In this document: positions 21,543 through 33,500 of the stretch, in pieces
Position numbering within the stretch: the stretch's first letter is position 1
Layout: each line of letters starts with the position of its first letter
From: Symbiodinium natans
Lineage: Eukaryota > Sar > Dinophyceae > Suessiales > Symbiodiniaceae
Assembly (NCBI GenBank): GCA_905221605.1
Contig: CAJNDS010002846.1
Span: 58,501 to 122,500, forward strand
Direction of reading: 5' to 3'
Length of the DNA stretch: 64,000 nucleotides
Program-made: the position numbers and the translations under genes
The notes under the pieces: generated by a model
Told to the model about the DNA's origin: nothing
What the model saw: the letters and a program-made list of their open reading frames with translations, nothing else
Database searches by the model: none

Positions 21543-24500
21543 CTCAGAGGCGCGAGACTGAATAGCCCCTGAATGACCCCACAGGGTCCCTTGTAAGAAT
21601 CTCTCCTTTTCGTCCCTTGAGATACAGTATCCAAAGCGGCTTCGCAAAGGGCTGAGGAGGCCGGGCTTGAATCTGGGGGACAACCCTGAACTCCACAGTG
21701 GGGGGGGGGGGGGGGGCCTCAATCTGCAACTTTCTCTAGAAGCCGTCTAGGGTGCTTTGGGGCCAAAGAAAACAAGCTTAGAGTTTAAGGGTTTCAGGGT
21801 TCCAGGGTTTCAGGGTCAAGGGTTTAGGGTTCTCAGTTTAGGGTCGAGGGTTTAGGATTTCGGGCGTAGGGACAAAGAGGGCAAGGCGCTCATCGAACTC
21901 GACCCTGCCGTCGCCTTTGATGTCCACCTGGCTGGTCATGGACATGGCTAAGGGCGCTTATACTTGGGGTTCAAGGAACTTCTAACCCCAATTAATTACA
22001 ACTGTACTGGTAAGCCCCCTAAGTCCCCTAAGTAGGTTATGAGTAGACATATCGACGGGGTTAGAAGTACCCATGAACCTCCAAGTAGGGCCTAGAGTGC
22101 TCGGCCATTCTTGCGTAAATGCACAAGTAGTCCGATATGCAAGCATGAGATCCCACGTTCAACCTTGAGCAGGTTTTCAGAGATTCCAGGGCTGAAACTT
22201 TCTGTCTCAGACTCTAAGCCCAGGGACAACCTTAAGGGCCCCTTACCTGGCGGAGTATGTGGAGGCTGATCGATCTCAAGGTCCTTGTTTTCGGGATCTC
22301 CGTGGTCGTATCTTCCCGCTGAGATCAACACTCACGACCCATGTCAGGTTCCAGGGTCTTAGCTGTGTAGGGCTCCCCTCACGGTTTGGGCTTGCCGGCT
22401 AAGCCCTAAAACCTGAGGATCCCTAAACCCTAAACCTTCCAACCTGAGGCTCTGCCTCCTTGATGAGCTTCCGCGCGGCTGGTGCCTCTGGTAAGCCCTG
22501 GCAAGGCTTTGGTTTGTTTCCCGAAGTCCGGAAATCAGGGTTTAGGGTTGAGGGTTATGATGCGTAAAGAAAGCGGGCTCTGAGCCCTCCAAACCCTAAG
22601 CCCTAGGCCCCCAGACTTTAAGAGCCTTCCGAACACCTCCCAGTTTTTGCCAGGCTTTCGGGGTGTAGGTGGGTGTACTGGCAAGTCAAGCCTCACCTCC
22701 TACGAAGCCAGGATGCAGGCGCTCGCAGATGTTTTAACCTTTTCGGAATCCCTAAGCCCGAAACCCTGAACCCTAAACCCTAAACCTGGATGTTTAGGTG
22801 GGGCTTCGCAAGCGGCTAGGATGCACCACTCCGAAACCCGAGGCCATCACTTATTTCGACCTCCGAAGCAGCTTAGGGTTTAGGGTTTAGGGTTTAGGGT
22901 TTAGGGTTTAGGGTTTAGGGTTTAGGGTTTAGGGTGTAGGGTGTAGGGTTTAGGGGAACAAACGTCAACCCCACCAGAACTTCTCAGCCATCAGCAGCTG
23001 ACCTGGAACACATCGTGATCGATCAGCTTTGTCAGCTCCTCATCTCCAAAATCGTGCGCCCTTCAAGCCATTCTTCCTCAACCCAAACCTCCAAGATCAA
23101 TCCAAATTCCTCAGACCCGCCCAAACAAACCAAAGAACAAACGAATGGGCCTGACTGCCGGCAGCCCGAAGTGGGAATTCTTGAGCGGCCCTGAACCAGT
23201 GAACCCTCAACGCCACCCTAACCTAGGATGGCCCAAAAACCACCCGAGACATACTCCAACGATCCTCTGAAACCCAAGAAGGGAACCCCCAAATACCCCC
23301 AAGGGCCCTAAACCCTAACTAAACCCTAAACCCTAAACCCTGTACCCTGAACCCTAAACCCTAAACCCCAAACCCCAAACCCTAAACTCCAGAAGCCTCG
23401 ACCCAACTCAAGGCAGGCCCTCTCAAAGGGATACCCCTTGTAGCAGCTTGAGGGCTTCGAAACCTCAACACACCCAAACCCTCAAGCCGATTTGGGTTTA
23501 GGGTTAAGGGTTAAGGGTTTAGGGCTTAGCATTTTGGGGTTCAGTCTGGGGTCACTTTGAGTGATAAAGCCGTCGTCATTGCGGTCGAAGTGTTTGAAGG
23601 CATTCCAGCAGACCTGCCCGGCCATCAACTTCTCTTGGCGCGCATGCAAGATCCAGCGCACAGGTGCGCATGCATGCGCATGCATGCGCATGTATTCATG
23701 CCTGCATGTATGCATCAGCATCGCTTCCATAACTCGTGCCATGCAAACTTCTCACAGCTTAAGAGAGTCCGGTTTGGGGAAGCGGGGGCCAAACGCCCGT
23801 TTAGTTGGGAGGGAACCTTGCCCTTGTTGAGACTTCCTACGAACCCCATTCTCCTAAACCCTAAACCCTAAAACTAAACCCTAAACCCTAAACCCTAAAC
23901 CCTAAACCCGAAAAACACAGATCCTCAGCCCGGGCAGATACCTCTTCACACAGGAAGCTCTTGTGATCGAGCGCTGCGCCCAGGAACTCGGAGTAGTTCA
24001 AATGTCCTGTCGTCGTTCCCACTCAGGCTCAGGGCCGTTTAGGGTTCAGGGTTCAGGGTTTAGGGTTTAGGGTTTAGGGTTCAGGGTTAAGTGCAAGCCC
24101 GCAAAGCTCAGGTTTCGGGTTCAGGGTTTCGGGTCAAAGTTTGAGCCTCCGAACTCCTGGACCCAGCCGTAAGAAGCAGCCTCACAGCATCCGATGTTGT
24201 TCCAAAACATATCCAAAATTCAGAAAGGAACCTGCCGTCCTTTCCCCCGGACATCGATGGCAGCCAGTATCGAATGCAAGTCGCCTGGGAGCTGGCTAGT
24301 TGGCGCAGTGGAGTTGTTGAAAACACCCAGACCGCAAGGTCAAGGGTAAGCGGGTAAACCCTGAACTGTGGTGGTACCCTACAAACTATGAGGATCATCT
24401 CCTAGAATAGAAACCCAGATCAGCCCCCGTATCCCTGTAAACTCAAAAGCTTAAATAAACCTAGGCTTAGAGTATCCGCAGCAGCCTCCGCCCCAAACAG

Positions 24501-27500
24501 GGATTATCTCAAACCTCAAGCCTTAAGCCCTTAAACGTCGGAGGTTTAGGAGCGGCACAGAAAGCTCCTTGGAGTATTGTGACACCACGCTCCGGATTTT
24601 GGGTATGGCATGACGCGCTTCGGATGAGTTGGACCAGGTCACTGGGGAGGTCCACGTTCATGCTCATGAGAGCTTGGTGGACCTCCTGCGCAGGGATCAA
24701 AGCTTCTGGAGGTTGAGGGGGGGGTTGAGAACTCCTCGACGCCAGCACCTTTGTTCTAAACCTTAATCCTCGTGGGGCTTCGGCTTTTGATGGATCCATC
24801 TCTACAAATCCAGCGACTCGGATGTTGGAAACCAAAGAGACAAGAAGCGCCCACAAATCTTGACGTGATTTAACGGTTGCCCTGTTCAAGGTTCAACCGG
24901 CATGGAAGGTCACACAAGCCACGGGCTTGCAGTGGCAAAGATCCAAAAGAACAGGCCTGACTGCTCCGAGCTTCGCACGGGGCTCTAGACTGCTCAGCTG
25001 AATTCCTCTGCACTTTCATCAGTCATCATCTTGGGGACTGCGCTCACCTGGACGTTGCCGCTAAGAGTCTCATGATGTCTGAGAGCGTGAGGAGCGTCAT
25101 CGCCTCACATTCCAAGACACGACGAGACTGGGTTGCAGATTCAGCCGCCTCCGCTCATGCGCGCAAGGGTTGGATGAAGATGAGAAGCCCATGTGTCGCA
25201 GGAAGCTTGCCCAGCAGCTCCATCAGCTGCTGACGCACAGAAAGGACCCGAGCAGTCCAGTCCACATCTCCTGTTGGGGAGGCCTGGACTAGCTGATACT
25301 AGCTGCGAGCTTACTTGAAGGATGTCATGGCCTGCTTGCACAGGGATCGATGCACAAGGTGGCAGCTGCCAGCTTCTCCAGCGATCCCTGTGCAAGAGCT
25401 TGGTCCTTGAAGCTGTGAAGTGTGTTGAGTGCCTTGAAGCCTTGTCATTTGGCTTGCCCCAGGCAGCTCTGCGCAAACTGCATTCGCGTCAGCATGAGCT
25501 GAACCTGCTGCACATTGCAGCCTTGATCCGAGCACTCCGGCGCATGGCGGTCATGCGCATGTAACCCTAACCCCTAAACCCTAAACCCTAAACCCTAAAT
25601 CCTCAACCGTGGTGGAGCTCCTGTTGGAACTAGATGCCTTTCCAAATCTTGCAGGCGACGCCCGTCATGAGTTTTTTTTCCGCTAGCTTTGCTCACATTT
25701 TATCTATGAGAGGTCTAGGTATTGGGTTTAGGGTTTGGGGTATAGGGTATAGGGCATAGGGTTTAGGGTTTAGGTGCGCACGCTAAATCTCCATGTGTCA
25801 GATGACTTGACGGGCGCGCACAATTCTCGAGCGATTGTTGCTCAGATGCATTGAAGTGGTGAATGTTGGAGCCGAGCTGCATTCAAGCCGAGTCTAAGGT
25901 TGCACATGCTGCATCTTCGAATCCTGAGATTGTGCAACTTCTGCCCCTCGAATCGACACAGTTTAAGTGCCAACTCAGATCCGAAGAAGACCTTTCTTGG
26001 TAACCACATTATAAGGGCACCCTTTTTTGGGTTGGCTACTTTAGAAGGGAACCTTGAACCAAACCTGGGCTACCAAGCTTTTGGGCAATTCCTGGAAAGG
26101 CTGGATGCTGATGCAAGCGCAGCAGGGCTCACGGTCTCTTGGCCAGGCATAAATACGACACTAACTTCCTGCTGCAGGTTAGAATTGGGCTTTGGGGGGG
26201 GGGGTGATTATAGTATAGTTACAAGGGACCACAAGGGAATAACCTCCTACTATAAGGGGCCTTAAAATAACACGAAGAGGGTTTTTTGGGGGGTTTGCTA
26301 TAGTATCGTTACAAAGGGGCCATGGGGGAATATCATTAGTAATTATTGCGACCCCCCTCCTCCAAAGTCAACGTGCCGTTGTCGTCTGCATCCTTGCATG
26401 GGCTGCTGGGGGCCCTAAACCCTACCCTAAACCCTAAACCCTAAACCCTAAACCCTAAACCCTAAACCCTAAACCCTAAACCCTAAACCCTATACCCCAA
26501 GCCCTAAACTCCAAACCCCAAACCCTAAACCCTGAACCAAAACCCGAAACCTCAACCCTAAACCCTATTTATGTGTTCAGGGCCCTAAATTGGTTCAACT
26601 TGCAGGGCCTACAGGGACACCAGGGTTTGTTTGCCTACGCGGGAGTTTACGACAATAGGGACCCCTGGTTTAGGGTTTAGGGTTTAGGGCTACCAGACCC
26701 GGGAGTAACCTAGGAATAAACAGGGTACCCTTTTTGGCTTTAAGGGGATTATAAGGGAACCCCAACCCTAGAAAAAACGAAAAAAGGGCCTACTCCCGGT
26801 CCCAGTATATTAGACCCTCAAATAGTAGGCTTCGCTTATGATAAGGACCCCAGTAAGGTACCCCGAATATCGTAGACCCCCAACCTGTCCCGTCCAGCAT
26901 GAAACACAACACTCCAGAACTTCCCCTAAACCCTAAACCCTAAACCCTGAACCCTAAACCCTAAACCCTAATCTTCTCCCAGGGGCGATGGCCGTGAACG
27001 CCTGGCTCAGTTCCTTGATCTTGCTAGAGCTCAGCTGCGTCGCAACCACCTGGTGTTCGGGTCCTACTTTGGGGGCCTTAATGATTAGAATAGGGTTTGG
27101 GCGGTTATTCTCGTATAATTACAAAGGGACTATAAGGGAATGTTGTTAGCTGTTAGTAATTGTTCCGACCCCCATATTACTTCTTCTTCTTCTTCTTGCA
27201 TATTCTGCAAAGGGTTTCCCTTTTGTATGCGACTTCGTTCTGTCCATGTTCAGAGATACAGCTTCAGCCCGGAGATTGGAGAAGGAGATAGAGCCTATAG
27301 CTCTACTTGGAGGTGGGTACTTGTCACCCCAAGTACAAGTCTACTTATACCCTATTTCGTACAGTTAAAATTGGGGTTGTGGGTGCCCTGAACCTCGAAG
27401 TACTTGGAGGTTCGGGGTACTTAATACCCAATTATAACTGTATTGAAAACCCACTTATCAGCCCCTTCATTTCTTAGTATGGTTATGATTGGGTCATATC

Positions 27501-30500
27501 ATAAGTGCCATTACTATTTGGTCAGAAAGTCCCCTGAACCTCCAAGCAAGGCTCTTAAACGATGCAACGCGGCAAATGCACGTGTCCAAAAGAGCCACCC
27601 CACAGCCCGAAACACCGAAACCCTAAACCCTAAACCTCTCAGATCTCGATCAGTCCCATCCGAGGGGCCACGAGGGCGACCTGCTTGAAGCGCGACTGGG
27701 CAGCGAACACACGGAAGTTCTGGATCACTTGCCTTTTGTGGGAGGGGTTTAGGAAGTTTAGGAAGTCAGGGGCTTTAGGGTCTAGGGTTTTAGGGTTTAG
27801 GGTTTCAGGGTTTTAGGGTTTTAGGGTTTAGGCTTTAGGGTTTTAGGGTTTTAGGGTTTTAGGCTTTAGGGCTTAGGGAACCCGAGTCCCTGGATACCTC
27901 AACTGGGTGGCCAAGCCGCTGCCCATCGAGGTTGAAGGCCTTGCTGGTCGGCCGAGCGATCCAGACGTGCTTCAATGCCTGTTTTGGCTCTACCAGGGTT
28001 TAGGGTTTAGGGTTTAGGGTTTAGGGTTTAGGGTACGGGGGCTGAGGCACAAGCAGTCAAGGGCGGTTCAGGATCAAAGGGGGCTCAACAGCTAAGTTCC
28101 TAAACCCTAACCCCTGGGTAGGGCACCGCAAGCATTTCACCCAAATGACCTCTGAGGCACCAAGTCCGGACCTAAGCTGCCAACCTTCGATCAAGCCAGA
28201 AACACATGAACGTGTTTAGGCCCTACCCCCTAAACCCTGAACCCTGAACCCTAAACCCTAAACCCCAAACCCTAAACCCTAAAACCCTAAACCCTAAACC
28301 CTAAACCCTAAACCCTAAAACCCTAAACCCTAAACCTTATCTAAGTTCTAGAGACATGTGGGGTATGGTTTCTAGTCCAGCTAGAGGGGGCTAGACGTCA
28401 GGGCTTTGACGGGGCGACGATGGGTGACGACTGCGCGACGACGGGGTGACGACGGCGCGACGACAGGGTGCGATGGCGCGACGACGGGGTGACGACGGGG
28501 GGACGACGGCTGTCGTGCCGTCGTCGCGCCGTCGTCGCACCGTCGTCGCGCCGTCGTCCCGCCGTCGTCCCGCCGTCATAAGGCCTAGTTTGGGCTTAAA
28601 CTAGGCCTTATGACGGGAAATAATAAGGCCTAGTCGGGGGGGCTTAAGCTATAGGCCTTATGACGGCGTGACGACGGCGCGACGACGACGAGACGACGAC
28701 GGCGTGACAATCGTCGTCCCCCCGTCGTCCCGCCGTCGTCCTGCCGTCGTCCCCCGTCATCCTGCCGTCGTCCCTCCGTCGTCTTGCCGTCGTCCCTCCG
28801 TCGTCCCACCATCGTCCCTCCGTCGTTTTGCTGTCGTCCTACTTTTGATGTGTGGACTAACACATATCTTTAGAACTTAGATAACCTAAACCCTAAACCT
28901 TAAAACTCTTGTCCCCGCCCTTAGCCCCAGATGGATTCAGCGCCCGAGGCCCAGCCTGGGGCGCGGTGAAGCGCTGCAAGGGATCCCGGGCGAGTAGATT
29001 TTCTAGCAGGTCCTGAGGCAAAGAGTTTGGGGGAATTAGGGGACTTAGGGGACTTAGGGGTTTGGGGTTTAGGGTTGAAGGTTTAGGGGCGTAGGGCTTA
29101 GGGGTTTATTGGGTTTAGGGTTTAGGGTACTGTAGATTTCCTATCGGGTCCTTAGGAAAACATTACGGGCCTTATGGTTGGGAGTTAGGGATGCCTTCAC
29201 GGCATAGGGTGTAACAGATACCTGCTTGGCTTGTGGAAACTATACTGCTCCAAATTTATCGAAGTTTTGGGTGCGTCAAGTTGAGAGTCGCACGTTGAAA
29301 GACATCTGCATCCTTGCTACCCCCTGCATCCTCAGCACGCAGGCATTCTCGCGTGCTGAAGGGCCCTCAAGAGTTATGGTGCAAAGCTTAAGCCCGACAT
29401 TTCGAAAAATGAACACAAGAAACAAAAAAAGAAACGAGGGGCGTGGAATTTAGATCAATTCTCTGAACCTGTGATTTTTGAATAATGAACATAAGAAGCA
29501 AAACAAGAAACGAGAGGAATTTAGATTAATTCTTTACTCTTCTGATTTCGAATAACGAACACAAGAAACAAAAACAAGAAACGAGGCGGGGTGGAAATTA
29601 GACTAATCCTCTACTTCTCGACTTATTCCCAATTTTTCGAATACAGGGGAATGAGCAGGAATCGGAAGTTTTGAGGCAAAGGGGCATGCACAATGCCCAG
29701 GCTTTCCTGTGGTGACTCTTCGGGAAAGGGACATGCAAGATTGATGCCAGCAGGCGTGAACAACGACTCGGTCGGCAAGTTTTCCAAAAGGGTCCACCTT
29801 TTGGTTTTAAGGTCCACCTTTGTGTGTTCAGGGTAAAAGGTAACAGGCACTTTTTCTTCGTGGCATTGGAAAAGCGGCTGCTCCCCTGGAGCTCGTTTCG
29901 GTGGGCTTCATGGCCCTGACCCCTCAACCCACTGGCTGATGGGGGCTTCAGGTGTCCCACGCTTCTGGGCTTCCTCTTGAGCATGTAGTAGGCTTAGGGT
30001 TTCGGGCTTGGGGTTTGGGTCCCAAAGCCCTAAACCCTAAGCCCTAAACCCTAAAACTTCCGAATTTAGGGCTGTCCGACTCGCCAAGTCCGACATGTTC
30101 GTGGCGGTCCTTTGCATCTGCCGCGATGCCGTCCCAGACTTGGCCGTCCATGGAAAAGCGGCCAAGCTTCACCTGGGGGTTTACGAAAATAGGGGTACCC
30201 TGTTTGGGGGTCCCTTGAAGGGAATTCTACTCTATTTGGGGTATTAAAGGGGTACCCCCTACTTTTGGAGATGCCCACCTAGAAGTGGGCTTGCCCCTGA
30301 AACCAAGGCCCTACAAATTCAGAATTTGACGTGCGAAGCACGAAGTCCTAAGTCTCGAATCCCTAAACTGCTATTTGCTTAAGACTCCCCCCCCCCCCAA
30401 AAGTTCTTCCTTATAAGGACAACATAGGGATCATTATCGTGTATTTTTGAGGGTTCTTAAGCAAGTAATCGTGAACATCAACCCCCCCCCCCTCCCCCCT

Positions 30501-33500
30501 CCGCCCCTTACACTCCCCAAAGCTGACCTGAGTCTTTCAAAGCCTTCGGCTGCTAAAGCTCCCGCCGGGCCTGCTCGGATCCCCTGCCCAACATAACCCC
30601 AGGGTTGAGGGAGTTCCTAGTTCGTTAATCTACAAATAAAATGCCTGATAAGCATCCTGTGGCCACAAACAAAAACATCCCGACGGTGACAATGGGTCGA
30701 GTGTTATGACCTACATGTCGGCTTGTTTTGGGGTTTTCAGGGTTGAAGACTGTGGATCTCAATGTTAACCTCTACGAAACAAAGCTTCGAAACCTCGTTG
30801 GAATGCGGCGCCTGCTTGCGAACGTCGCGAGCCGTGCTTCCGCGGAAGGGCTGCTGGCCAGAGAGTAGTATGTACCTTAGAGCAGAAGTGGCCGTACTCC
30901 CATCCCATGGCCACCATGAGCCTCCTCTCTTACCAGTGGATTTTGTATTCTGTTATTGCAGCAGACGGACCTGAGGACTCACGCGCAAGCACCTCCGCAT
31001 GAAACAGCTCATCGGAGGATCGCAGGGCGGAACAGGCTCGGGAACCTTTTTGTGGTCTATTTCTGTCACCTGCTTTGGCACAGCCGGCGAGAGTCCCATA
31101 CATCCTAAGTTTGATCGCAACTGGCTATAAAAAACTAGACCATCAAGCCTACAGTTGAATTTCCGAAGTTTGTGGCGTGGTGGCCTCTAGGTCTCGCAGA
31201 AGAGTCGTTCAACATTGTCTGCCCAATCTGACAGCTGTCCGTGCACTTTTGATGACGTTGAAGTCGGTGAGAAGTGCAGAGAAAACACAACAACATGACG
31301 ACCTTCAAGGCTCTAGAATGTAGCACCGGGGTTTAGGGTTTAGGGTTTAGGGCTACTATATTGCCGCGCAAGTCCGCAATGCCAAGAAGCAAGATGACTC
31401 CGCAGCTCCACATGTCGCAAGCTGCTGAGTAGGTCCCTGAGAGCACCTGCCACCCAGGAGATTTAGGATGTAGGTGGGTTTAGGGTTTAGGGTTTAGGGT
31501 TTAGGGTTTAGGGTTTAGGGTTTAGGGTTTAGGGTTTAGGGTTTAGGGTTTAGGGTTTAGGGTTTAGGGTTTAGGGAGGCATCTGGTCAGAAGTTTTACA
31601 GATTTTAAGCCCTAAACCCCAAACCCCAACCCCTAAACCCTAAGGGAGGCATGTGTCAGAAGTTTGAGATTTTAAACACTAAACCCCAAACCCCAAACCC
31701 CAAACCCCAAACCGGCATGGTGTTTGCGGTTTGGGGTTCACACGCTGCGCACACCTCGGGAGCAGCGTAGGCGATGGCGCCCACGGCTGTGCGCAGCCCT
31801 TCGCCTGGTGCTTCTGTTTGGGGCTCACAGGTCTTCGGGCCTTAGGATTTAGGGCACATTTAGGGGAAGCCGGGTTCAGGGTTGGTGTGTCTTGGCGGAC
31901 TTAAGAGGGGATTCAAGGTATCTCCCAAGCCCTTGAACTGGGAGAAACTCGGTCTTCGAGATCCAAAAAGCCAACCCCATACATTCCTGCCCCCACAAAG
32001 ATTATCTCTTTGGACGAGCGTCTCACGCATTTGGCGAAGCCGAAATCACCCTGAGCTTTGCGCTGGGGGGGGGGGCTTGGGGGGGGGGGGGGGCCGGGAG
32101 TGCGGCGTGGCTCAGGGAGATTGCGCCGTGCTCTTGCGGCTTAGCTCTAGCGGCTTAGCTCTTGCGGCTTAGCTTTTTTGGCTGAAAATCCGAGATTCGA
32201 AGAAGCAACAAGCTCAAGCTGAGAAACTTTCCGCTTTGATGGGGATGCGCGTTGCGGAGTGGGAGACCATCAGTTCTTCTTGTCTTCTCCAAAAACCATG
32301 CTATTGCGTCTCCCACCACAGAGGGATTCAAGTTGGAGCCCTAAACCCTAAACCCTAAACCCTCAACCCTAAACCCCTAACCCCTAAACCCTAAACCCTA
32401 AACCCAAAACCCTAAACCCTACAACAATTTCCAGTGGGGCCCAAGGGCCAACTTGAGGACCGCCTCCTCCACCTGCGATTGGTCCTGGGCAGGTCGGTGG
32501 CTCCCAGGTTGGGTGTTTGGGTTATAGGGGTTCAGGGTTCAGGGTTCAGGGTTTAGGGTTTAGGGTTCAGGATTTAGGGTTTAGGGTTCAGGATTTAGGG
32601 TTTAGGGTTTAATTAAGGTTCAGGATTTAGGGTTTAGGGCTAGGTGGTTGTAGGCAGTTCATAAGAGCTTAGGGGTCAGGGCTTAGGGTTTACGGGATTT
32701 GTAGGGTTAGATGTGGGTCGTACTGGACTTTTTTAGGGAGACTTTGCGTGGCCGACCTTCCAGGATGGCGATGACAGAGCAGCAAGGCAGGGTACTGCAA
32801 AAGGGTCCACCCTCGTCCCCACCCTGTAGTCTCCACCCCTCCCCCTCACCCCCCCCGCCTCCCCCGGCTGCACCCATGCCGACAAACAGAAAACATAAAC
32901 CAAATAACCTTCCTGTCAACTTGCAGTTTCTTTGCCTAGTCTACGGATACGGCTGCCGACCCAACATCTGCCTGTTCCGCTGCCTCAAACCCTGGCATGT
33001 TCGCGCCAGGGCTCGCCATCAGCTATTAGGAAATTGTCCAGCTTGAGATCGCGGTGCGCCACGCCTGATGGCTTACACTACTTGGAAGTTCATGGTACTT
33101 ACTAACCAATTATAACTGTACTTCTAACCCTACTTATAATACCCCTAAAGGGCCTTATAGGGGTTATCCCACTTATAAGTAGGGTTATAAGTACAGTTAT
33201 AATTGGTTAGTAAGTACCATGAACCTCCAAGTATAGATGCATCCCATTGCCTCAACAGGCGGCACCCTTGGCTTCGGCCTATGTAGGGTTTCGGGCTTCT
33301 GGTTCTGTCCTAGGGGAGTTTAGGGTGTGTCGCCTTCGAGTTTCTGGCATAGGGGCAACATGTGTCATCACGCATCACATAGACACACCCTACAGAAACT
33401 TGAGACGGTGGCTACGACAGCTAGACACACGCCGAAGCTTTTCACGCAGGCAGCGGCGCAAGCTTGATCAGCTGCTGGAGCGAGGGTTCCGGGCCAGTGC

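Noticed and set aside
28391-28880. Arg/Asp-rich frames on both strands
   Set aside because: Translation of the GACGACGG arms of the foldback element.
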